Positions 58,501-64,000 of a DNA stretch of 64,000 nucleotides are shown in pieces. Position 1 is the stretch's first letter. Every line of letters starts with the position of its first letter. The notes beneath the pieces were generated by a model that worked only from the letters and a program-made list of their open reading frames with translations, was not told the DNA's origin and searched no databases. This DNA is from Sarcocystis neurona (lineage: Eukaryota > Apicomplexa > Conoidasida > Eucoccidiorida > Sarcocystidae): positions 1,763,890 through 1,827,889 of the forward strand of contig KL647288.1 in the NCBI GenBank assembly GCA_000727475.1, read 5' to 3'. Made by a program: the position numbers and the translations under genes.

Positions 58501-61500
58501 ATAACCCTGCGTACGCCAACACATACACATAGGTGCATTGGTCGTATACGTACATCCACCATATACATATAAATATATATACATATATATGTGTACCTCT
58601 ATGTGGTAGATGTACGTCTACGGTTCATTTCTAGTTGCCATAAACCTTAGATATATACACATACACATGTAGATATACATATGCGTACATATATATATAT
58701 GTGTGGATGTATGTACGTGTACCATCTCTATATTCTGGCAACGAGTACGTATCTACACACACACGCATACCTGTATATATATATATATGCGGATGGAAAG
58801 GCAGAGAAGGCGTCGGTAACTTTTTTCTCTACGATATTATAAACATATGTATATGTGTACGTTTTCGTCTTCCTTTAGGTGCCAGCACACGTCACTATAT
58901 ATCTGCGTACACACTTGTATGTGTATAGACGTGTGTGTGTGGACACATATATATTTCTACGTTTGTCCATATGTATGTGCGTATATGCGTATACATGTAC
59001 TTGTATATATATATATATGTGTATATGTATGTGTGTCTATAGGTGTGTATATATGTGTACGCCGGTAGATGAGTGCGTAGTCGTAGTAGTTCTACTCGTA
59101 CGTACCCTTCTGGCGAGAGACACGTACATATATAGGGGCATGTGCAACATGTGACCAAGCAACATATCGATAAAAACGTGTAAATTTTGTTGCCATACAT
59201 ATATACACATGTGTATCTTTATATTTCTTTGTCTCTGTGCTCTGGTGTCTGTACACCCCGAGACCCCAAAAGTCTTTTTTTCTTTTCTTCTCTCTGTGCA
59301 CACAAATAGAGACGCAAAGATACGCCTGTCTACTTAAGCTTCAGCATCCGTCCTTCCTATATATATGTGGATGCAGAAATTTATTACTTATATTACATGT
59401 GTAGATGTATATATGCGCACATAGACTGTTCTGTCTCTCTCTGACATATATATATGTTTATGTATGCACAGATATATTATTATCTCCCATATATATATGT
59501 GTAGACGGGTATATAGCAGTATCTCCCTTTGTCCTGTTTTTTCTCTGTCTCTCTCTGTGTGTCTCTTTTAGTGTCTGTATGGAAGATTTTCTCCGTTTCT
59601 TCCTCCCTTTCTTGTTTGATGGATTATTCACATGAAAAGATCTCTACTTTGTACACTTCTCTCTGTCTTTCTGTGTCTCTGCGTCTCCGTCTACTTCTTC
59701 TGTCTCTTTTTCTCTGTCCCTGCCTTCTTCTCGCTGTCTCTCCACATGTTTTGTTGCCTGGGGAGAGCAGTGTGTATCTGTTCTCTTTTCTTCTGCAAGT
59801 TTTTTCCGACGCCCTTCTGCTACCGCCGTGCCTCGCGCTTTTGGAGGCCCTTCTACGGGGACGCGTGTCTATATATGTATGTGTGCTTCTTACGTCTTCC
59901 TACTCTCTGTTGAAAGGAAGCGAAAAAGACGTAGTGGAAGTTCCCAAGAAAGGAACTTTCTTCTGCGTCTACCACCCACGTCTACGCTGGGAGATGAAGA
60001 GAGGAAGGGGGGCACAGAGAAAGCGAAAGACAGAAGGAGAAAAGACGAAAAAGAAAGGGACAGAAAGAAAGGGGAAGAGAGGGACAGACACGGAGAGGGG
60101 GAGAGAAAGAAAGACGAAGAGAAGAAAAGAAAAAGACGAAGGGGGGGGAAGGAGAGACAGAGGGAAACCAGACGGGCAGAAGGAGACACAGAGGGGGAGA
60201 CGAAAAAAAGGGAGACAAAGACAGGAGACGACAAGAAAGAGGGAGAGAGGAGGAGACGAGTAGAAGGAGAGACGGGGAAGGGGCCGAATAGAAGGAGACA
60301 CGGAGGGGGAGACGAATAGAGGGAGACGAATAGAAGGAGACGAATAGAAGGAGACGAATAGAAGGAGACGAATAGAAGGAGACACAGAGGGGAAGAGGAA
60401 TAGGGGGAGACGAATAGAAGGAGACACAGAGGGGGAGAGGAATAGAGGGAGACGAATAGAAGGAGACGAATAGAAGGAGACACAGAGCGGGAGAGGAATA
60501 GAGGGAGACACAGAGGGGGAGAGGAATAGAAGGAGACACAGAGGGGGAGAGGAATAGAGGGAGACACAGAGAGGAGATGAATAGAAGGAGACACAGAGGG
60601 GGAGAGGAATAGAGGGAGACAGAAAGGGGTGACGAATAGAGGGAGACGAATAGAAGGAGACGAATAAAAGGAGACACAGAGGGGAAGAGGAATAGAAGGA
60701 GACACAGAGGGGAAGAGGAATAGAGGGAGACACAGAGAGGAGACGACACGAAGGAGACACAGAGGAGGAGACGCAAAGAAAGAGAGAGGGGCGAGAGAAG
60801 GACATACGGAGAGAGAGAGCGAGGAGAAGAGAGAAAGAGCGGTCTGAGTTTTTGTGTTATTTAATGGGCTGCAGGAAGAGGAGTAATTTTTTTCGACGAT
60901 TTGCTGCAAGGGATGCAGAGACTCGATCCTCGTATCGACGAAAAAGATATTGTTCTCATTTTCTTCTCGCTGTCTTCGTCGACGAGGCTCGTCTACATTT
61001 CAGCAGGCAGCTACCTTCTTCAGGCTCTTCACGCGATAGAGTTTACCTCCTTCCTCGCGGGAGTCTATGGCGCAGATCTCCTTCTTACTCCGGTACATGC
61101 GCACATATACATATACATATATACGTCTATAAATTTCCTTTTCTGTAGTTCCCTTTCTCTCTACATACGACGAAACAGACATATATATCTCCTCCACTCG
61201 AGTACATACATATGTGTACACATACGTATGTATGAATCTTCTTGCTTGCAGTACTCTTTCTCTATATACAAGGAGACATACATACTGCCCTACATTTATC
61301 AGCGCTCCTCCTACATGTGTCCAAGTGGTTCCCCCATACAGAGAGAGAAACACAGACTTACACAGAGAGAGAAAGAGAGAGAAAAAATATATATGTGTTT
61401 ACTCATACGTATACACATATATATATATATATGTATACACGCGTAGACTCATTGATGTTTCTCGTGTATATCATACTTACATAGGTAAAAAAGTACATAT

Positions 61501-63878
61501 ATATATGTATGTATATATATATATATATATATGTATGCATGTGTACATGTATGTGGAGAATTCTTTACAGTCAGGCAATGACATTTGTCTGCAAACTATT
61601 CGCGTAGATATATAAATGGATATATACATCACACTTATACACGTGTACACACATATATGTGCATATACATGTATGTCATACAAATATAGACATTTACATA
61701 TACAAATATTTAGAAAAGCACATATGCCGCTCAGACATATATACATATATATAAGCCGTATATATACGCATATATATATATGCGTGCATATATACATACA
61801 TATATCTCCATAACCACACACATGTTGTACATACAGACACATGAACACATACATATATATATATATATATACGTGATAAGATACATCAGTACCCTTGTAT
61901 CGTGCACACGTACACATGTAAATGTATGTATATATATGTATATATACATATGTAGGTATTTTCTACTGATGTTCAGCATATATATATATATATATACATA
62001 TATATGTATATGTGGATCCCGTTGGTGTGTATACGTGTATCCTCGAATTATGTGTCTAGCCTCTGCATACACGGGGATGTATCCTCTTTCTCACTCTCTA
62101 CATATACGTACATATATATATATATATATATAGGTGAAAACGTGAATATATATATATACATAGGTGTACAGAGGATATATATATATATGGATAGAGATAT
62201 ACATATACTTGTGCCTGTGTAGAGGGAAAGTTTGGAAGACCTCTGTGAATACCCTTTCGATGGGAGAGACATACACTTTTGTGTAAATATTCGAAGGGAA
62301 AGTTGATCTCTGTCTTCCCTGCCGACGCGTGTATATACATGTATACATTTGTGCGGCCCTGCCTGAATATATATGGATACATTTATACGAATTTACATGG
62401 ATATATATATATATATGTGTATGTCCATGTGCACACACATATAGCAACATTAGGATACTATCAGACATATATGTGCCATGAAGGTAGAGTCTCTCTATAT
62501 GTGTATGTGTACACATATACGTGAATATTTGCATATATATGCATGCATGTGTGTACACAGACATATGTATACACATGTATAGTAATAATACCTGATATAT
62601 ATATATATATATGTTATGTGTATATACTCTCTCCCTATCTCTGTCTCTCTGTGTCCCTCTCCAGATATGCACGGATACATATATATATATAGGAATATAT
62701 TTATATCTATATATGTATATATACCGTGCGGGTTGTAGACAGACTAACATTTCACGCAAGGGAGACGAAGTGCTTCACTCTCCTTTCTTCTCCTCTCGAT
62801 GCATTTCTCAAACTTTTCGAGTTTCGGCTGTCCGTGAGATGCTTCCTCCTCTTCGCTCGTCTGGGTGTACATACACCATACACGTCTTTGTGCAGCTGTT
62901 TTCCACGTGTGCATGTCGAAAGGATCTGCAACAGGAGGCCCAACAGAAGTTCACAGAAAAAGGAAGTTTCTTCGAAAAGAGAAGAGAGGTGCTCCTCGGC
63001 GCTCCTTCGTGTGCGACTGCATACATTTAAGTCAATAAATACGCACTCGTAGAGATTCTTTTCCGCACACCTCAATACAGCTAGCACCACACATATAGTG
63101 TATATATATAAGGACACAAGTGCGTACATAAATATATGCATATATATGTATAGGGGTATACATTAGTCTACTTTACAAATGTATATAGTCAAAAATCCTA
63201 CTCGTATATATATGTATATACATATATATATATATATAACGACGCATTACGCATACATATACATATATATATATGTCCATATTTATATGTGTCTATAAGT
63301 CACTAGGTCTATGTGTAAGTAACATAAAAGATTTTAGATCGTCGTGTATATCTAAAGGATGTACGCACACGTATATGTATTTGTATATGTATACGTATAT
63401 ATGTATGTACGTATATATGTACGTATGTATGTACGTATGTATGTACATATGTGTGTACGCGTTTATATATACGCATGTGCACTTAAGCATGTATATATGT
63501 ATATGTGTACAATCATGAATATACATATTTGTAGTACATATGCGTATATATGTATACATATATATATGTACATATATGTACATTTATGTATATCTATTAT
63601 GTGTGTACACGTATTTGTACTTCATCGTACATGCAGGACGCAGTGCCTATCTACAAGTTTATATATAAGATATAGAACTGTAAGTGAGACTGCCCTATTC
63701 ATATAAATATATCTACTTATATATATGTCTACATATATATGTGTCGACGTGGTTGCATGTTTTGTGTATGTTGACTTGTCTACAGAGCGGGCTGCAGCGT
63801 GTGTTCTGTCGTTTAGACGTGGAGAAAACGGGATGCGTCAGAACAGGAACGCTTCTTTCTCTTCTTGAAAGCAACAAA
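36280..63878 (+). CDS. CDPK-like serine/threonine kinase, gene span of 12 recognised exons, continues past the window
   Basis: Calcium-dependent protein kinases join a kinase domain to EF-hands and control motility, egress and invasion in apicomplexans; the role of this one is unknown. Twelve exons chain in phase to about 2020 codons. Kinase motifs appear in order: GHGFSGDV (glycine loop), [63 protein letters not shown]. The lysine, HRD, DFG and subdomain IX Asp are all present, so activity is plausible. After the domain, NLRKF and a following helix resemble the CDPK junction region, and [16 protein letters not shown] is a degenerate first EF-hand. Oddities are a 729-residue N-terminal extension, a ~170-residue insert after VAIK, and a ~600-residue repeat insert between DFG and GTPG. 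APE is replaced by PPE. The last exon(s) lie beyond 64000. Exons 1-9 are well supported; 10-12 less so. Confidence 0.87.
39922..40892 (+). CDS. CDPK-like gene exon 2 (VAIK lysine, long insert, subdomains III-VI)
   Basis: Acceptor AATATTGTAG precedes 39922, and two bases complete the third glycine of the loop: [28 protein letters not shown] carries the catalytic lysine (codon 39972-39974). About 170 Gln/Pro/Glu-rich residues are inserted before [12 protein letters not shown] and [13 protein letters not shown] (subdomains III-V). Another polar insert of roughly 75 residues precedes [14 protein letters not shown]. Donor GTACTG at 40893, phase 0. Confidence 0.88.
42874..42966 (+). CDS. CDPK-like gene exon 3 (catalytic loop HRDIKTEN)
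   Basis: The acceptor TTTTCCGCAG precedes 42874; the donor GTGAGT is at 42967. The 31 codons in phase 0 include [20 protein letters not shown], containing the catalytic Asp and the metal-binding Asn. The Lys after Asp-Ile marks a serine/threonine kinase. Confidence 0.95.
43265..43530. repeat. Three-copy degenerate repeat in kinase intron 3
   Basis: GCATARAAACT followed by CTTTACT and TCTCCTCT-like sequence recurs at about 43282, 43356 and 43486, each preceded by GTRSACRC-like bases. No coding support. Confidence 0.7.
44199..45978 (+). CDS. CDPK-like gene exon 4 (DFG motif and ~590-residue Ala/Glu-rich insert)
   Basis: Acceptor CTTGCTGTTGCAG precedes 44199. The exon opens with [13 protein letters not shown], the metal-binding DFG. 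The frame then stays open for 593 codons through CAG-type repeats read as Ala, followed by Glu/Arg/Ala-rich sequence. It ends at a strong donor GTAAGG (45979) in phase 1, which exon 5 requires. The other two forward frames in the same stretch are broken into pieces of about 60-100 codons. A short alternative ending at a weak GTCGCG near 44310 could make the repeat intronic. Confidence 0.6.
44360..45130 (+). repeat. CAG/GCA triplet region inside kinase exon 4
   Basis: Interrupted GCA/CAG repeats read as Ala runs in the kinase frame. This is the only CAG tract in the window whose sense frame is continuous with a recognised protein domain. Confidence 0.8.
46935..47205. repeat. Four-copy tandem repeat, about 66-76 bases per unit
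   Basis: TATTTATCGACGTGGGTATG, followed by a TCAACAC...TACTTC segment, begins at 46937, 47013, 47079 and 47154. Copies are very similar, which suggests recent expansion. Located in kinase intron 4. Confidence 0.9.
47280..47745. repeat. TA and CT microsatellite block
   Basis: TATATA, (CT)n and TCTATATATAT runs in kinase intron 4. Confidence 0.85.
48288..48425 (+). CDS. CDPK-like gene exon 5 ([11 protein letters not shown], end of activation segment)
   Basis: The acceptor CTGCCCGTGCAG precedes 48288 after a long pyrimidine tract; two bases complete a Tyr codon. [20 protein letters not shown] is the P+1 loop and APE-type motif, here PPE. Donor GTAAAG at 48426, phase 1. A second acceptor 10 bases downstream is possible if exon 4 is shorter. 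Confidence 0.85.
48590..49290. repeat. TA-rich microsatellite block
   Basis: ATATATTTG and TATACAAATATA runs, plus a CATA run at about 48935, in kinase intron 5. Confidence 0.8.
50080..50430. repeat. Three-copy repeat, about 135-140 bases per unit
   Basis: TATGTGTCTTTCTGCCCGCT-like sequence followed by TCGTCTCTCTC recurs at about 50114, 50255 and 50388, each after a TA-rich spacer. Located in kinase intron 5. Confidence 0.75.
50847..50949 (+). CDS. CDPK-like gene exon 6 (subdomain IX, DMWGLG)
   Basis: The acceptor AGCGGCAG precedes 50847; two bases complete the Asp codon of [25 protein letters not shown] follows (subdomain IX-X). The donor GTTCGT at 50950 gives phase 2, as exon 7 needs. A better-looking GTGAGT 4 bases further would break the frame. 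Confidence 0.87.
51480..52560. repeat. GTAT/GTAC tetranucleotide and TA microsatellites
   Basis: Long (TATG)n and (TACG)n stretches, clearest at 51595-51615, 51720-51780 and 51825-51900, mixed with TA runs. Located in kinase intron 6. Confidence 0.9.
53120..53860. repeat. TA microsatellite block upstream of kinase exon 7
   Basis: TATATA and ACATATA runs, including a pure TA stretch at about 53701-53725. Confidence 0.85.
53983..54186 (+). CDS. CDPK-like gene exon 7 (subdomain XI and start of junction)
   Basis: The acceptor GGCTTGCAG precedes 53983. The exon contains [14 protein letters not shown] and [15 protein letters not shown], the invariant Arg and final helix of the kinase domain. A Lys/Glu-rich helix and TLKWIANLR come next. 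Donor GTAAAT at 54187 is in phase 2; reading through would stop at once (TAA at 54188). Confidence 0.9.
55313..55580. repeat. Six-copy GTATGGAAACGTACTGTTAAT repeat separated by TA runs
   Basis: A core of the form TGGWAAYGTACTGTTAAT starts at 55321, 55376, 55421, 55470, 55517 and 55556 (last copy divergent). Copies 2 and 4 read GGTAACG, copies 3 and 5 GGAAATG: a two-unit higher-order pattern. Located in kinase intron 7. Confidence 0.93.
55840..56125. repeat. TA microsatellite block
   Basis: TATATA, TATGTACATATA and similar runs in kinase intron 7. Confidence 0.8.
57197..57312 (+). CDS. CDPK-like gene exon 8 (junction helix and first half of EF-hand 1)
   Basis: Acceptor TTTCCTCCAG precedes 57197; its first base completes Lys, so the junction reads [17 protein letters not shown], as in CDPK autoinhibitory segments. 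[20 protein letters not shown] leads into EF-hand 1. Donor GTAAGC at 57313, phase 1. Confidence 0.8.
59985..60835. repeat. Purine-only-rich GA minisatellite
   Basis: Units of GGAGACACAGAGGGGGAGAG and GGAGACGAATAGAA alternate for hundreds of bases with very few pyrimidines on the plus strand. It ends about 40 bases before the kinase exon 9 acceptor. All three minus-strand frames stay open for 260-340 codons, which is a composition effect. Confidence 0.93.
60875..61092 (+). CDS. CDPK-like gene exon 9 (rest of EF-hand 1, EF-hand 2 region)
   Basis: Acceptor GGGCTGCAG precedes 60875. Joined to exon 8 it reads [18 protein letters not shown]-hand geometry with Gly-6, Ile-8 and Asp-12 kept but Phe and Arg at positions 3 and 5. 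[15 protein letters not shown] and [12 protein letters not shown] resemble EF-hand 2, with an extra ~11 residues and no acidic ligands at the loop start. Donor GTACAT at 61093, phase 0. Confidence 0.82.
61380..62730. repeat. TA/CATATA microsatellite block
   Basis: Dense TA runs with short unique islands between kinase exons 9 and 10. Confidence 0.85.
62771..62833 (+). CDS. CDPK-like gene exon 10, tentative (start of EF-hand 3)
   Basis: 21 codons in phase 0, with [15 protein letters not shown] resembling the helix and loop start of a third EF-hand. The donor is GTGAGA at 62834. The acceptor (GACGAAG) lacks a pyrimidine tract, so the exon's 5' edge is doubtful. Confidence 0.5.
62896..62988 (+). 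CDS. CDPK-like gene exon 11, tentative
   Basis: Acceptor TTTGTGCAG precedes 62896; 31 codons in phase 0 ([13 protein letters not shown] and FFEKRRE). The donor is GTGCTC at 62989. RKDLQ could be the exit of a degenerate EF-hand 3. The sequence is not itself diagnostic. Confidence 0.4.
63095..63760. repeat. TA and GTAC/GTAT microsatellite block
   Basis: TATATA runs and a (TATG/TACG)n stretch at about 63380-63450, between kinase exons 11 and 12. Confidence 0.85.
63786..63878 (+). CDS. CDPK-like gene exon 12 (EF-hand 4-like), gene continues beyond window
   Basis: Acceptor TTGTCTACAG precedes 63786. The 31 codons include [16 protein letters not shown] and LLSLLESNK, an EF-hand-like helix-loop-helix (D at 1, T-G at 5-6, V at 8) without full calcium ligands. 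Donor GTAAAT at 63879, phase 0. No stop is reached inside the window. Confidence 0.68.
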
Positions 63879-64000
63879 GTAAATTCAGGACATCGGCAAA
63901 ATGTTAACAAAAGGGAAAAGTTCACCTTTCTATCCATATATATATATATATATATATGTGTAGGTGCGCGCCTGTGTAGATACGTACAGGCGTGTGTATC

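Noticed and set aside
59790..59890. Possible extra kinase exon ([18 protein letters not shown])
   Set aside because: Exons 8 and 9 join directly to form one EF-hand loop, so an exon between them would break it.
59890..60909. Three overlapping minus-strand frames of 264-339 codons, Ser/Pro/Leu-rich
   Set aside because: A purine-rich minisatellite leaves all frames open on the complement; no domain, and it lies inside a kinase intron.

Overview
The window looks like nuclear DNA of a coccidian apicomplexan, most probably an Eimeria-type parasite. I infer this from (i) CAG/CTG triplet tracts that can encode homopolymeric amino-acid runs, (ii) sharp alternation of repeat-saturated DNA (about 1-18.9 kb and 41.3-64 kb) with almost repeat-free DNA (about 19-41.3 kb), as described for Eimeria chromosomes, (iii) intron-rich genes with GT..AG introns, and (iv) a calcium-dependent-protein-kinase-like gene. 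The species cannot be fixed from sequence alone. Most long open frames in the repeat-rich parts are artefacts of (TA)n, CAG and GA-rich repeats. The genes below were found by following conserved family motifs and checking that exon phases agree.

Left part, minus strand (20644 down to 535 and probably beyond): one choline-transporter-like (CTL/SLC44) gene. Ten exons could be chained with matching phases at every junction (1265 codons), from an ATG at 20644 to the last recognised transmembrane segment at 535. Its introns carry most of the repeats and a 537-base assembly gap.

Middle: about 6.3 kb of repeat-poor DNA with no convincing gene. Then a two-exon plus-strand gene (27000-31242) encodes a large protein with two KH RNA-binding domains and a hydrophobic C-terminal tail. 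A 5 kb gap follows, holding a tRNA-Gly(UCC) on the minus strand (33151-33222).

Right part, plus strand (36280 to beyond 64000): a very large CDPK-like kinase gene. Twelve exons (about 2020 codons) run from a 729-residue N-terminal extension, through a kinase domain cut into six exons, to degenerate EF-hands. One exon appears to place a roughly 600-residue alanine/glutamate-rich repeat insert inside the activation segment.

The two outer genes point away from each other. Each starts in clean DNA and then runs into repeat-rich DNA, where exons of about 60-230 bases sit hundreds to thousands of bases apart. The repeat-rich territory of this window is therefore almost entirely intronic. No operon-like organisation, mobile-element gene or CRISPR array was seen.
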